This document shows, one piece after another, positions 41,890 through 50,614 of a DNA stretch of 64,000 nt. Position numbers and translations under genes: made by a program. The notes below the pieces were generated by a model. It was not told where the DNA came from. It was given only the letters and a program-made list of their open reading frames with translations, and ran no database searches. This stretch comes from Bacteroidales bacterium. GTDB taxonomy: Bacteria > Bacteroidota > Bacteroidia > Bacteroidales > UBA932. Numbering within the stretch: position 1 is the first letter of the stretch; each line of letters opens with the position of its first letter. The stretch covers positions 23,473-87,472 of the forward strand of contig JAFXUS010000018.1 in the NCBI GenBank assembly GCA_017535125.1. Direction: 5' to 3'.

Positions 41890-42623
41890 AGCAGGATGGA
41901 CAATTCGTACAGGAAATAAAGCGGGAAGGCCAGCACGAACATGGAGAAGGGGTCGGCCGGCGTGATCAGGGCGGCCAGCACAAGCACGATGACGACCGCA
42001 TAGCGGCGGCCCTTGCGCAGCGTCCTGCGGCCCAGCACGCCCAGGCGGTTCAGCACCAGCACCACGGACGGGAACTCGAAAGCGATGCCGATCAGCAGCA
42101 CCATCGAGAAAAACATCGACATGTAGGAGCCGATCGTGATGGTGTTCGAAACCGTGTCGCTGACCGTATAATTCATGAAAAACTGCAGGCAGACCGGCAG
42201 GACGATGAAATAGCCGACCGCCACGCCCAGGTAGAACAGCCCCGTGGACAGTGCGAAAGCCGTCCGGACGGGCCGCTTCTCCCCCGCATACAGCGCCGGT
42301 TCCAGGAACTTCCACAGCTCCCAGACGACATACGGGAACGCCAGCACCACACCCACGGCGAACGACGCCTTGAGGTGCACGAAGAACTGCGCGCTCACTT
42401 CCACGTTGATCAGCTGCATCGAGAAATCCCAGCCCAGCAGGCGGTAGATGCAGAAATCCGGGCGCGACGGTGCGAGGACGATGCCGTCGAACAGGACCGT
42501 TTTGAAAGCGAAGCCCAGGACGGAGCAGAGGCAGACGGCACCCAGCGAGCGGAACAGCGTCCCCCGCAGAACGTCGAGATGATCCCAGAAGGACATCTCC
42601 CGGTCGGTGCCCGCCCCAGCCAC
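41850..42623 (-). CDS. tatC: Twin-arginine translocase subunit TatC
   Basis: Six-helix core of the Tat pathway that exports folded, often cofactor-bearing proteins. The 257-residue protein has the N-terminal MSFWDHLDVLRGTLFRSLGAV motif, VSAQFFVHLKASFAVGVVLAFPYVVWELWKFLEPALYAGEKR near 80-125, and FEFPSVVLVLNRLGVLGRRTLRKGRRYAVVIVLVLAALITPADPFSMFVLAFPLYFLYELSILL at the C-terminal side, shown here only as landmarks. Start: a GTG at 42623 directly follows the tatA stop; an internal ATG at 42596 is an equally good start by family comparison. Confidence 0.95.
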   Translation of the reverse strand: MAGAGTDREMSFWDHLDVLRGTLFRSLGAVCLCSVLGFAFKTVLFDGIVLAPSRPDFCIYRLLGWDFSMQLINVEVSAQFFVHLKASFAVGVVLAFPYVVWELWKFLEPALYAGEKRPVRTAFALSTGLFYLGVAVGYFIVLPVCLQFFMNYTVSDTVSNTITIGSYMSMFFSMVLLIGIAFEFPSVVLVLNRLGVLGRRTLRKGRRYAVVIVLVLAALITPADPFSMFVLAFPLYFLYELSILLCSKSPESPERSE

Positions 42624-42845
42624 CTATTCGGCCTTGGGCGTTTCGTCGGACTTGGGGGCCGCTTTGGGGGCGTCGGTCTGGTTGACCTGCTCGTCAACCT
42701 CGTTCATGCCTTCCTTGAAACTCTTCACGCCCTTGCCCACGCCCTTCATCAACTCGGGAATCTTCTTGCCGCCGAATATCAGGACAAAGACCAGGATGAT
42801 GAGGATGAGCTCCCACGTACCGATAAACAAAGGATATACAAACAT
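42624..42845 (-). CDS. tatA: Twin-arginine translocase subunit TatA/TatE
   Basis: A 73-residue protein with a single N-terminal membrane helix (WELILIILVFVLIFGGKKIPELM), the family FGGKKIPEL hinge, an amphipathic helix (GVGKGVKSFKEGMNEV) and an acidic low-complexity tail. With TatC directly downstream it forms a minimal TatA-TatC system without a visible TatB. Confidence 0.94.
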   Translation of the reverse strand: MFVYPLFIGTWELILIILVFVLIFGGKKIPELMKGVGKGVKSFKEGMNEVDEQVNQTDAPKAAPKSDETPKAE

Positions 42846-42858
42846 AAGCCACAGGGGG

Positions 42859-45498
42859 TTAATTCATGGTTTGGAGCGAAGCCTCCAGGGCTTCGATGCG
42901 CGCCAGCGCGTCCGCCTCCTTCTTGCGCTCGCCGGCGATCACGGCCTCGGGCGCATGCGAGACGAACTTCTCGTTGGACAGTTTCGCACGGACGCCCGCG
43001 AGGAACTTGCGCTGATGCTCGAGTTCGGCCAGCAGTTTGGCCTTCTCCTCGTCCGCGTTGACGAAGCCCGCCAGCGGAATGCTCATCTTGATGGTGCCCA
43101 CGAGGAAGGACACGGCGGCACCTTCCGCGGCGCCGGCCTGGATCATACCCACGTTGGCCGCCTTCTTGACGACAGGCAGCAGCTCGTCGGAGAACTCGCC
43201 GTTGATGAAGAGGTCGAGCGTCTCCTTCGGAGCGATCTGCTTCTGCGCACGGACGGCACGGATGGAGATGATGGCTTCCCGCGCCTGTTCGAAGCGGGAC
43301 AGGAACGCAGCGTCGTACGGACCGGCCGCCGGCGTGCGCTCGAACATGATGGTCTCCCCGTCCCGGCGCGGCTCCATGGCCTGCCAGAGTTCCTCGGTGA
43401 TGAAAGGCATCACCGGGTGGATGAGCTTGATGAGCTTCTCGAAGAAGAGCACCGCGGACTCGTAGGTGCGACCGTCCACGGCCTTGCCGTATTCCGGCTT
43501 CACCAGCTCCAGGAACCAGCTGCAGTAGTCGTCCCAGAAGAGCTTGTAGATAGCCATCAGGGCATCGTTGATGCGGAACTTCGAATAGTGGTCCTCGACC
43601 GTCTCGATGGTCTTGGAAAGCAGGTTGTCGAACCATTTCACGGCCACGCGGGCCGCTTCCGGCTGCTCGGCGCCCTTGTCCACGTTCCAGCTGCTCACCA
43701 GGCGCCAGGCGTTCCAGATCTTGGCACAGAAGTTACGTCCCTGCTCCACCTGCGACTCGTCGTAGAGGATGTCGTTGCCGGCGGAAGCGCAGAGCAGCAT
43801 GCCGAGCCGGACGGCGTCGGCGCCGTATTTCGCAATGAGGTCCAGCGGATTGGGGCTGTTGCCCAGGGTCTTGGACATCTTGCGGCCGATCTTGTCGCGC
43901 ACGATGCCCGTGAAATACACGTTGCGGAACGGCACGTCGTGCATGAACTCGTCGCCGGCCATGATCATGCGGGCCACCCAGAAGAAGATGATGTCCGGGC
44001 CGGTCACCAGGTCGTTGGTCGGATAGTAATAGGAAAGGTCGCGGTTCGCCTTGTGGTCCGGATGGCCGGGCAGTTCGGGATCGAACACGGAGATCGGCCA
44101 GAGCCAGCTGGAGAACCAGGTGTCCAGCACATCCTCGTCCTGCTTCAGGTCGGCGGCCGTCAGGGCCGGATTAATCTTCTGCGCCGCTGCAAGGGCCTTT
44201 TCGGCCGTCTCCTCGACCACCACCTGTCCGTCAGGCAGGTACCAGGCCGGGATGCGCTGCCCCCACCAGAGCTGGCGGGAAATGCACCAGTCGCGGACGT
44301 TCTCCATCCAGTGGCGGTAGGTATTGCGGTACTTGTCCGGAATGAACTTGATGCGGCCGGACTCGACGTGGTCGAGGGCGCGCGCAGCCAGGTCCTCCAT
44401 CTTGAGGAACCATTGGGCGGAAAGCTTCGGCTCGATCACGGCGTCGGTGCGCTCGCTGTAGCCCACCGGCGAGGTGTAGTCCTCGATTTTGACGAGGTTG
44501 CCGGACTCTTCCAGCATCTTCGCGATCTTCTTGCGGGCCACGAAACGGTCCTCGCCCACCAGGATCTGCGCCTGCTCGTTCAGGCGGCCGTGATCATCGA
44601 TGATGTCGAGGATCGGGAGGTTGTGGCGCAGGCCGATCTCGTAGTCGTGTGCGTCATGCGCGGGCGTCACCTTGAGGCAGCCCGTACCGAAGTCCATCTC
44701 CACGTAGTCGTCCTCGATCACCGGGATTTCCCGGTTGATCAGCGGGATGAGCACCTTCTTGCCGCGTAGCCAGTGATGGCGCTCGTCGGCCGGATTCACG
44801 CAGATGGCGGCGTCCGCCATGATGGTCTCCGGACGCGTGGTGGCGATCACGAGATACTGGTCCGTGGGGTTGCCTTTTCCGTCGGAGACGTAGTATTTCA
44901 AGTGGTAGAAATGGCTCTGGGTGTCCTTGTGGATCACTTCGTCGTCGCTGATGGCAGTCAGCGCCACCGGGTCCCAGTTGACCATGCGCACGCCGCGGTA
45001 GATCCAGCCTTTCTTGTAGAAATGGCAGAAGGTCGCGATTACGGCGTCGGACAGGGCCGGCTCCATCGTAAAGCGGGTCCGGTCCCAGTCGCAGGAGGCG
45101 CCGAGCTTGCGGAGCTGCTGCAGGATGATGCCGCCGTGCTCCTCTTTCCACTCCCAGGCATACTTGAGGAACTCCTCGCGCGAAATGTCCTCCTTGGAGA
45201 TGCCCCGCTCCTTGAGCCGGGCCACGACCTTGGATTCCGTTGCGATGGAGGCGTGGTCGGTGCCGGGCACCCAGCACGCGTTTTTGCCGTCCATGCGGGC
45301 CTTGCGGATCAGCACGTCGTTGAGCGTGTTGTTGAGCACGTGGCCCATATGCAGGATACCCGTCACGTTGGGCGGCGGAATGACGATGGTATAGGGTTCG
45401 CGATTGTCCGGTTCAGAGTGGAAACACCTGTATTTCAGCCAGTAGGCGTACCACTTGTCCTCCACTTCGGAGGGGTTGTATTTTGCACTAAGTTCCAT
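42859..45498 (-). CDS. valS: Valyl-tRNA synthetase
   Basis: Class I aminoacyl-tRNA synthetase of 879 residues. The HIGH region reads PPPNVTGILHMGHVLN near residue 42 and the KMSKS region GRKMSKTLGNSPNPLDL near 522. The editing (CP1) domain covers about 200-390, the anticodon-binding domain starts near 610, and a coiled-coil arm typical of ValRS closes the protein (LAELEHQRKFLAGVRAKLSNEKFV ... ALARIEALEASLQTMN). tatA follows after a 13-base gap. A TACTTTTG box ends six bases before the ATG. Confidence 0.97.
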   Translation of the reverse strand: MELSAKYNPSEVEDKWYAYWLKYRCFHSEPDNREPYTIVIPPPNVTGILHMGHVLNNTLNDVLIRKARMDGKNACWVPGTDHASIATESKVVARLKERGISKEDISREEFLKYAWEWKEEHGGIILQQLRKLGASCDWDRTRFTMEPALSDAVIATFCHFYKKGWIYRGVRMVNWDPVALTAISDDEVIHKDTQSHFYHLKYYVSDGKGNPTDQYLVIATTRPETIMADAAICVNPADERHHWLRGKKVLIPLINREIPVIEDDYVEMDFGTGCLKVTPAHDAHDYEIGLRHNLPILDIIDDHGRLNEQAQILVGEDRFVARKKIAKMLEESGNLVKIEDYTSPVGYSERTDAVIEPKLSAQWFLKMEDLAARALDHVESGRIKFIPDKYRNTYRHWMENVRDWCISRQLWWGQRIPAWYLPDGQVVVEETAEKALAAAQKINPALTAADLKQDEDVLDTWFSSWLWPISVFDPELPGHPDHKANRDLSYYYPTNDLVTGPDIIFFWVARMIMAGDEFMHDVPFRNVYFTGIVRDKIGRKMSKTLGNSPNPLDLIAKYGADAVRLGMLLCASAGNDILYDESQVEQGRNFCAKIWNAWRLVSSWNVDKGAEQPEAARVAVKWFDNLLSKTIETVEDHYSKFRINDALMAIYKLFWDDYCSWFLELVKPEYGKAVDGRTYESAVLFFEKLIKLIHPVMPFITEELWQAMEPRRDGETIMFERTPAAGPYDAAFLSRFEQAREAIISIRAVRAQKQIAPKETLDLFINGEFSDELLPVVKKAANVGMIQAGAAEGAAVSFLVGTIKMSIPLAGFVNADEEKAKLLAELEHQRKFLAGVRAKLSNEKFVSHAPEAVIAGERKKEADALARIEALEASLQTMN

Positions 45499-45504
45499 AA
45501 CCTA

Positions 45505-45512
45505 CAAAAGTA
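45505..45512 (-). promoter_or_regulatory. -7 box of valS
   Basis: The minus strand reads TACTTTTG, ending six bases before the valS ATG, so the leader is very short and leaves no room for a T-box riboswitch. Confidence 0.5.
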
Positions 45513-45616
45513 CGCAAAAAAAATATTAAAAGCGGTGTTTCATCCTTTGATAATTTCAAAAATGCTTGTTAACTTGGCAGTCCAAACCAAACACTAACCC
45601 GCAAAACCATCTTCTT

Positions 45617-46345
45617 ATGGCAAGATTCAAATGTACCGTATGTGGCTATGTCCACGAAGGCGATGACGCCCCCGCCGTATGCCCGCGCTGCAAGCAGCCC
45701 CGCGAGAAATTCGTAGAGATGCTCGGAGGCGGCAACTACCGCCCCGTCGAGCCCGCCGCAGCCGCGGCCGCCGCTCCCGCTTTCGGAGCCGCACAGCCCG
45801 CCGGCCGCAGCCTGACCGGGACCAAGACGGAGAAGAACCTCCAGGAGGCCTTCGCCGGCGAGTCCCAGGCACGCAACAAATACACCTATTTCGCCTCCAA
45901 GGCCCGCAAGGACGGCTACAACCAGATCGCCGACATCTTTGAGGAAACTGCCAACAACGAGAAGGAGCACGCCAAGATGTGGTTCAAATACCTCCATGGC
46001 GGCCAGGTCCCTTCCACGCCGGAGAACCTCTCCGCAGCCGCGGCCGGCGAGAACTTCGAGTGGACGGACATGTACGCCCGCATGGCACGCGAAGCGCGTG
46101 AGGAGGGCTTTGCCGAGATCGCCCAGAAGTTCGAAATGGTCGGTGCCATCGAGCGCCACCATGAAGAGCGCTACCGCAAGCTCCTGAAGAACGTCAACGA
46201 ACGCAAGGTCTTCTCCAAGGACGGCGACGTGATCTGGCAGTGCGCCAACTGCGGCCACATCGTCGTGGGCAAATACGCCCCCGAAGTCTGCCCGGTCTGC
46301 GACCATCCGCAGAGCTATTTCCAGGTCGAAGCGACGAATTACTAG
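45617..46345 (+). CDS. rbr: Rubrerythrin with two rubredoxin domains
   Basis: Diiron peroxidase protecting anaerobes from hydrogen peroxide. The 242-residue protein has an N-terminal rubredoxin ([23 protein letters not shown]), an Ala/Pro-rich linker, a ferritin-like diiron four-helix domain ([66 protein letters not shown]) and a C-terminal rubredoxin ([23 protein letters not shown]). Iron ligands are the glutamates and histidine in those helices. ATG at 45617 begins directly at the rubredoxin. A hairpin and a terminator follow. Confidence 0.95.
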   Translation: MARFKCTVCGYVHEGDDAPAVCPRCKQPREKFVEMLGGGNYRPVEPAAAAAAAPAFGAAQPAGRSLTGTKTEKNLQEAFAGESQARNKYTYFASKARKDGYNQIADIFEETANNEKEHAKMWFKYLHGGQVPSTPENLSAAAAGENFEWTDMYARMAREAREEGFAEIAQKFEMVGAIERHHEERYRKLLKNVNERKVFSKDGDVIWQCANCGHIVVGKYAPEVCPVCDHPQSYFQVEATNY

Positions 46346-46364
46346 TCCCGGATCAGGTCCGGGA
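46346..46364 (+). repeat. Short palindrome after rubrerythrin
   Basis: TCCCGGA and TCCGGGA flank a five-base loop TCAGG directly after the stop codon. It resembles the CCGGG-type core of the dispersed repeat but lacks the GTCATTC/GAATCTC ends, so may be a related subtype or simply a hairpin. Confidence 0.4.
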
Positions 46365-46386
46365 TGGCGCGTAAAAGCGTCCTAAG

Positions 46387-46414
46387 GGAGGGCGGTCCGT
46401 TCGGGCCGCCCTCC
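46387..46414 (+). terminator. Rho-independent terminator-like hairpin
   Basis: GGAGGGCGG and CCGCCCTCC form a 9-bp GC-rich stem around a 10-base loop, followed within 8 bases by TATTTTTG. It would end rubrerythrin transcription; the T-run overlaps the next promoter. Confidence 0.6.
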
Positions 46415-46420
46415 GTGTCG

Positions 46421-46438
46421 TATTTTTGTGTATCTTTG
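46421..46438 (+). promoter_or_regulatory. Two candidate -7 boxes upstream of the DUF3467 gene
   Basis: TATTTTTG (46421-46428) and TATCTTTG (46431-46438) both match TAnnTTTG; the second is 21 bases before the ATG at 46460. Confidence 0.45.
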
Positions 46439-46459
46439 CATATCGACACACAATGAGAT

Positions 46460-46783
46460 ATGGAAAACAACGATAACAAGAAGCAGCTCAACTTCGACCT
46501 CAAGCCCGAGGTCGCCCAGGGCACCTACTCCAACCTCGCGATCATCAGCCATTCCCGCAGCGAGTTCATCATCGATTTCGCAGCCATGCTCCCCGGCCTT
46601 CCCAAGCCGGAGGTGCGCAGCCGCATCTTGATGACGCCCGAGCACTGCAAGCGCCTGCTGAACGCGCTCTCGGAGAACATTTCCCGCTACGAAGCCCAGT
46701 TCGGCCCCGTTTCGCTCGGCAACGCCGAACAGAAAGGTACGTTCAACCTCGCCGACTTCGCACCCAATGGCACTAAATCTTAA
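46460..46783 (+). CDS. DUF3467 domain protein
   Basis: A 107-residue cytoplasmic protein matching the small DUF3467 family: YSNLAIISHSRSEFIIDFAAMLPGLPKPEVRSRILMTPEHCKRLLNALSENISRYEAQFG. Function is unknown; some members lie beside RNA polymerase genes in Bacteroidota, which is not the case here. Its stop overlaps the next ATG by 17 bases, so translation is probably coupled. An upstream ATG at 46453 is out of frame. Confidence 0.88.
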   Translation: MENNDNKKQLNFDLKPEVAQGTYSNLAIISHSRSEFIIDFAAMLPGLPKPEVRSRILMTPEHCKRLLNALSENISRYEAQFGPVSLGNAEQKGTFNLADFAPNGTKS

Positions 46784-47300
46784 GAACATCAAGGCCATTG
46801 CCTACGATCTGGACGGCGTGGCGACGGACGGCAGCATCATTCCCTTCGGCCCCACCCCGGACGACCTGGTCCGCATCGTGAACGCCAAGGACTCCTTCGC
46901 CTCGCGCTTTGCAGCCCACCAGGGCTTCATCATGGCCGTCATCTCCGGAGCCGAGACCCCGGCGCTGCGCAGCCGCTGCATCCATATGGGTATCCGGGAA
47001 GAGAACCTTTTCCTCGGCGCCCGGGGCAAACTCAAGTATTTCAATGAGTTCTGCAGGAATAACGGCCTGCAGCCGTCCGAGGTGGCCTATTTCGGCGACG
47101 ACATCCCCGACACCCAGGTGCTGCGCGCATGCGGCCTCGGCATCGCTCCGGCGGACGCCGCCGAGGAAGCCAAGGCGGCCGCGGACTACGTGACGAAGCT
47201 GCCGGGCGGCCGCGGGTGCATCCGCGAAGGCATCGAAATGATACTCAAGGCCCAGGACAAGTGGCAGTTTGACGAAGATCACTACGACCAGATATATTGA
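46767..47300 (+). CDS. KdsC-like HAD phosphatase
   Basis: A 177-residue C0-type HAD hydrolase resembling 3-deoxy-D-manno-octulosonate 8-phosphate phosphatase, which makes free Kdo for LPS core. Motif I reads AYDLDGVATDG (KdsC has FDvDGVLTDG), motif II AVISGAETPALRSRC, and motif III GDDIPDTQVLRACGLGIAPADAAEEAK. The NAKDSFASRFAA segment differs from the KdsC loop NvrDGyGik, so another sugar phosphate substrate cannot be excluded. Two bases separate it from maf. Confidence 0.85.
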   Translation: MALNLKNIKAIAYDLDGVATDGSIIPFGPTPDDLVRIVNAKDSFASRFAAHQGFIMAVISGAETPALRSRCIHMGIREENLFLGARGKLKYFNEFCRNNGLQPSEVAYFGDDIPDTQVLRACGLGIAPADAAEEAKAAADYVTKLPGGRGCIREGIEMILKAQDKWQFDEDHYDQIY

Positions 47301-47302
47301 AC

Positions 47303-47869
47303 ATGAAACGCATCATTCTCGGCAGCAACTCTCCGCGCCGCAGGGAACTCCTCGCGGGACTGGAAATAGATTTTACGGTCGATACCGGCAACACCTTCAA
47401 GGAACGCGTGGAGCCGGGCCTGGAAGCGCATGAAGTCCCCCGCCGGCTGAGCGCCGGCAAATCGCACGGCTTTCACCGGCCGCTGGAGGCGGATGAGGTG
47501 CTGATCACCTCCGACACGGTCGTGATCGTGGAGAATGAAGTGCTGGGCAAGCCGCGCAACCGGAAAGATGCCGTCAACATGCTGCACAAGCTGTCCGGCC
47601 GCGTGCATGAAGTGGTCACGGCCGTGACCCTGCGCAACGTCTCGAAGGAGTTCACCTTCAGCGTTTCCACGCGCGTGCATTTCGAGGAACTCTCCGAAGC
47701 GGAAATCGAGCACTACGTCGATCAGCACAAGCCTTTCGACAAGGCGGGCGCCTACGGCATCCAGGAATGGATAGGCTACGTGGGCATTTCCTCCATCGAA
47801 GGTTCCTTCTATAACGTCATGGGCTTCCCGGTCCACCGGGTGTGGCACGAACTGCAGCGCTTTCTCTGA
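47303..47869 (+). CDS. maf: Maf family nucleotide pyrophosphatase
   Basis: House-cleaning pyrophosphatase acting on dTTP/UTP or modified nucleotides. The 188-residue protein opens with the family signature IILGSNSPRRRELLAGL, has the catalytic-acid block LITSDTVVIVENEVLGKPRNRKDAVNMLHKLSGRVHEVVTAV near residue 68-110 (landmarks only) and DKAGAYGIQEWIGYVGISSIEGSFYNVMGFP near the end. ATG at 47303 lies just after the KdsC-like stop; a TTG overlapping that stop is a poorer start. Confidence 0.93.
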   Translation: MKRIILGSNSPRRRELLAGLEIDFTVDTGNTFKERVEPGLEAHEVPRRLSAGKSHGFHRPLEADEVLITSDTVVIVENEVLGKPRNRKDAVNMLHKLSGRVHEVVTAVTLRNVSKEFTFSVSTRVHFEELSEAEIEHYVDQHKPFDKAGAYGIQEWIGYVGISSIEGSFYNVMGFPVHRVWHELQRFL

Positions 47870-48158
47870 GACAAGGGGGTATAAAAAAGAAATGAGTTGG
47901 TACCATCGCGGCAACAACTCATACTAACCACATAATTAATAACACTAAAACTAATAACCAATAGGTTGATGGGCCAGAACGGTCACTTGCTCAACCCGAA
48001 TGCAAAGGTACAACAAAAAATTGAATCTGCAAATTTTTTTTGAAAAATTTTTAATAATTTATTTCGGCGCTGATTTTCAGCGTCTTACAATTTAAGAAAA
48101 AATTTAAGTGCTTGAGTTTTGGCACTTTTTATCTATATTCGCGCTAAATACGTGTACT
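47870..48158 (+). other. AT-rich intergenic region with hairpin and symporter promoter
   Basis: About 290 bases without a gene. ATGAGTTG (47892-47899) and CAACTCAT (47915-47922) form an 8-bp stem that may end maf transcription, though no T-run follows. The middle is A/T-rich. TATATTCG at 48134-48141 is the likely -7 box of the symporter, 17 bases before its ATG. No tRNA or riboswitch-like core was recognised. Confidence 0.5.
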
Positions 48159-49112
48159 ATGAGCCCTGAAATCATCTCGACCATCGACAGCATCAACGTC
48201 ACGATGAACGCCGGCGGCATGAACACCATCAACATCGTCCTGGCTTTCGTCATGTACGGCGTGGCGCTCGGCATCAAGCCGAAAATGTTCGCCGAAGTCT
48301 TCAGCAAACCCAAGTCCCTGATCATCGGCGTATGCTGCCAACTCATCCTGCTGCCGCTGTTCACCTTCCTGCTGGCCCTGGCCTTCGGGCACTGGATCAG
48401 TTGGACCATGGCGCTCGGCATGATCCTGGTCGCCTCCTGCCCCGGCGGGAACATTTCCAATTTCATGAGCTCACTCTCCAAGGCGAACATCGAGCTGTCC
48501 GTCAGCCTCACGGCCATCAGCACGGCCCTGGCCATCCTGATGACCCCGTTCAATTTCTGGCTCTACGGCAACCTCTACCTGCATTTCGCCGAGATTTCCG
48601 GCGACGTCCCGCAGCTTGCGATTCCCCTCTGGGACGTGTTCAAGACCATTTTCATCCTGCTGGGCATTCCCCTGACGCTCGGCGTGCTCACGGCCCGTTT
48701 CCTGCCCAAGGTGGCCGAGAAGATGAAGAAACCGATGCAGTGGTTCAGCATCATCTTCTTCATCGCCATGGTGGTACTCTCCTTCATGGGCAACATCGAG
48801 GCCTTCCTGAAGTGCGTGAAATACATCTTCCTGGTCGTCCTGATCCACAACCTGCTGGCCCTCAGCATCGGTTTCGGCATGGGCAGCGCCTTCAAGGTCC
48901 CCAAGAAGGACCGCAGGACCCTCACCATCGAGACCGGCATCCAGAACAGCGGACTGGGCCTCGTCCTGCTGCTCGGAACCAACCTGTTCGCCGGGTTCCC
49001 GCCCCATGGCGGCACCCTCGTCATAACGGCCTGGTGGGGCATCTGGCACATCATCAGCGGCCTGACTGTCAGCACCGTCTTCAACCGCTACGAGCACAGC
49101 CACAATATCTGA
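48159..49112 (+). CDS. Bile acid:sodium symporter (BASS/SBF) family protein
   Basis: A 317-residue membrane protein with about nine or ten hydrophobic segments. Family landmarks: MYGVALGIKPKMFAEVFSKPKSLIIGVCCQLILLPLFTF in the first third, ILVASCPGGNISNFMSSLSKANIELSVSLTAISTALA in the middle (the CPGG sodium-binding crossover) and IETGIQNSGLGLVLL near the C-terminus. Bacterial members import bile acids, pantothenate or other organic anions with sodium; the substrate here is unknown. ATG at 48159 was chosen because an earlier TTG precedes the likely promoter box. Confidence 0.92.
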   Translation: MSPEIISTIDSINVTMNAGGMNTINIVLAFVMYGVALGIKPKMFAEVFSKPKSLIIGVCCQLILLPLFTFLLALAFGHWISWTMALGMILVASCPGGNISNFMSSLSKANIELSVSLTAISTALAILMTPFNFWLYGNLYLHFAEISGDVPQLAIPLWDVFKTIFILLGIPLTLGVLTARFLPKVAEKMKKPMQWFSIIFFIAMVVLSFMGNIEAFLKCVKYIFLVVLIHNLLALSIGFGMGSAFKVPKKDRRTLTIETGIQNSGLGLVLLLGTNLFAGFPPHGGTLVITAWWGIWHIISGLTVSTVFNRYEHSHNI

Positions 49113-49115
49113 CGC

Positions 49116-50057
49116 ATGGCGAAAATCTGGGAGCCGTATCGCGGTTATACCCGCTGCCGCCGCTATACCGATTTCATTACACGAAGTTGTTTCCGTTCCA
49201 TCCGCATCGAGGGTATGGAGCGTATTCCCCGCGAAGGGGCTGTGCTGCTGGCTCCCAACCACTGCGCCACGCTGATGGACCCGATGCTGCTGCTCCTGCT
49301 GCGGCCGGACCGCAGCCCCATCGCCTACGGCGCCCGTTCCGACATCTTCGCGAATCCGCGTACGGCCAAAATTCTGCGCTGGCTACGCATCGTACCCCTC
49401 GCGCGCGAACGCAACGGGCTGGCTGAGGTCGCCAAGAATTACGAGGTCTTCGACGAGATTGTCGATTGCCTGGACCACGACGTCCCCTTCTGCATGTATG
49501 CCGAGGGGACGCACCGCGCCGAGCGCGGCTTGCTGCCGCTGAAAAAAGGCCTTTTCCGCGTCGCGAAAATGGCCTCCGACCAGCTTGAGAAGCCGGTTTA
49601 CATCTATCCGATCGGTACTTGCTACGAGGATTTCTTCCGCGGCCAGACCCGTGTGCGCATGCGCGTCGGCGAGCCGATGGAGATCGGCGCAGAATTCGCG
49701 AAGCGAACGGGGAAACCGGAGGCGGAGATCTACCGGGAGCTGTGCGAAGAGCTGCGCGGGCGTATCATCGCCCAGATTGGCGAACCGTTCGAACGACGCG
49801 GCGGCTGCCTATGGCTACGCATCCCGGCGGCACTGTTGTCCCTGCCGCTTTTCGCCGTCTGCGCCGTGGGCGCCCTGCCCATCTGGCTCCCCTACCTGCT
49901 CATCATGCGCGGCATAAAGGACAAGGCCTGGTCGCATACCGTCCGCTTTGCGCTGCACTTCGTCCTGCCGCTATTCCTCCCCTTCCACGTCGGGTTCGAG
50001 CGGCTGCTTAACTTCTACGCGTCTCTTCAGCCTCTTCCTGGACGCCGGGGCGCCTAG
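49116..50057 (+). CDS. 1-acyl-sn-glycerol-3-phosphate acyltransferase (PlsC) family
   Basis: A 313-residue acyltransferase with the HX4D motif in LLAPNHCATLMDPMLLLLLR near residue 48 and the acceptor-binding motif MYAEGTHRAERGLLPLKKGLFRVA near 130. A hydrophobic C-terminal region (about 235-275: IPAALLSLPLFAVCAVGALPIWLPYLLIM) anchors it in the membrane. It likely makes phosphatidic acid or a related lipid. The gene starts 3 bases after the symporter. Its last 87 bases overlap a gene on the other strand. Confidence 0.88.
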   Translation: MAKIWEPYRGYTRCRRYTDFITRSCFRSIRIEGMERIPREGAVLLAPNHCATLMDPMLLLLLRPDRSPIAYGARSDIFANPRTAKILRWLRIVPLARERNGLAEVAKNYEVFDEIVDCLDHDVPFCMYAEGTHRAERGLLPLKKGLFRVAKMASDQLEKPVYIYPIGTCYEDFFRGQTRVRMRVGEPMEIGAEFAKRTGKPEAEIYRELCEELRGRIIAQIGEPFERRGGCLWLRIPAALLSLPLFAVCAVGALPIWLPYLLIMRGIKDKAWSHTVRFALHFVLPLFLPFHVGFERLLNFYASLQPLPGRRGA

Positions 50058-50273
50058 GATCTTCCTGATGCCCCGTATCAGCCCGATGCCCGCATCCGTC
50101 AGGGTGGAGGTCGGGATCAGATGGCTGATCAGGTTGGTGGGCCGCAGGGAATCCAGCAGATGAACTGACTCTTTGCGGATATTCCTTCCGGCTACTTTCT
50201 GTTCCGTCTTGATATGCAGGATAGCCTTCTCCAGCTCATCGGCCGTCTGGATCTTTCTGTATTTGCTACTCAT
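49971..50273 (-). CDS. Small basic hypothetical protein of the 50-kb three-gene set
   Basis: A 100-residue cytoplasmic protein I do not recognise by name. It starts MSSKYRKIQTADELEKAILHIK, contains KVAGRNIRKESVHLLDSLRPTNLISHLIPTSTL and ends in a basic then acidic tail. I infer it is real because its ATG overlaps the end of the holin-like gene by 8 bases, giving a three-gene order YtxH-like, holin-like, this one that I believe recurs in Bacteroidales. Its 3' end overlaps the convergent plsC by 87 bases. Confidence 0.7.
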   Translation of the reverse strand: MSSKYRKIQTADELEKAILHIKTEQKVAGRNIRKESVHLLDSLRPTNLISHLIPTSTLTDAGIGLIRGIRKILGAPASRKRLKRRVEVKQPLEPDVEGEE

Positions 50274-50613
50274 CTTCGCCGTCGTAAAAAATCTCGATAA
50301 ACAGTTTGACAAACATGTCGCGGAACAGTTTCTGCCGGTTCAGCCACAGGATGGCCAGGACCAGCACGAAGACGGCGGCGATGATGAGCGTACCCCACGG
50401 AGCGCCCACCAGGCCGTTGATCCATTGAAGCAGCGCGAGAGAAAGCAACCCGAGCACCAGGGTCAGGATGCAGATGATGACCAGATATGCGAGGGCCTGG
50501 GAGAGAGCGGTCGAGAGACCGCGGGTGACCTTGAGTTTAGCCTCGTCGACCGCCAGTTGCAGGAAATCCTGGGCCTCCTTGCCGATGAAGCCCAAAGAAG
50601 AATCCTTATCCAT
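50266..50613 (-). CDS. Phage holin family (DUF1469/YqjE-like) membrane protein
   Basis: A 115-residue protein with two strong membrane helices (ALAYLVIICILTLVLGLLSLALLQWI and GTLIIAAVFVLVLAILWL) after an N-terminal helix rich in charges (EAQDFLQLAVDEAKLKVTRGLSTA). This fits the putative actinobacterial-holin-X/YqjE family, which in chromosomes is usually a stress-related envelope protein rather than a phage holin. It begins one base after the YtxH-like stop. Confidence 0.82.
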   Translation of the reverse strand: MDKDSSLGFIGKEAQDFLQLAVDEAKLKVTRGLSTALSQALAYLVIICILTLVLGLLSLALLQWINGLVGAPWGTLIIAAVFVLVLAILWLNRQKLFRDMFVKLFIEIFYDGEDE

Positions 50614-50614
50614 A

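Noticed and set aside
42607..44769. A 720-residue open frame opposite valS
   Set aside because: No domain recognised; valS on the minus strand has HIGH and KMSKS motifs over the same bases.
47925..48010. Possible tRNA or small RNA in the gap before the symporter
   Set aside because: No cloverleaf arms, T-loop GTTCRA motif or acceptor pairing could be found.
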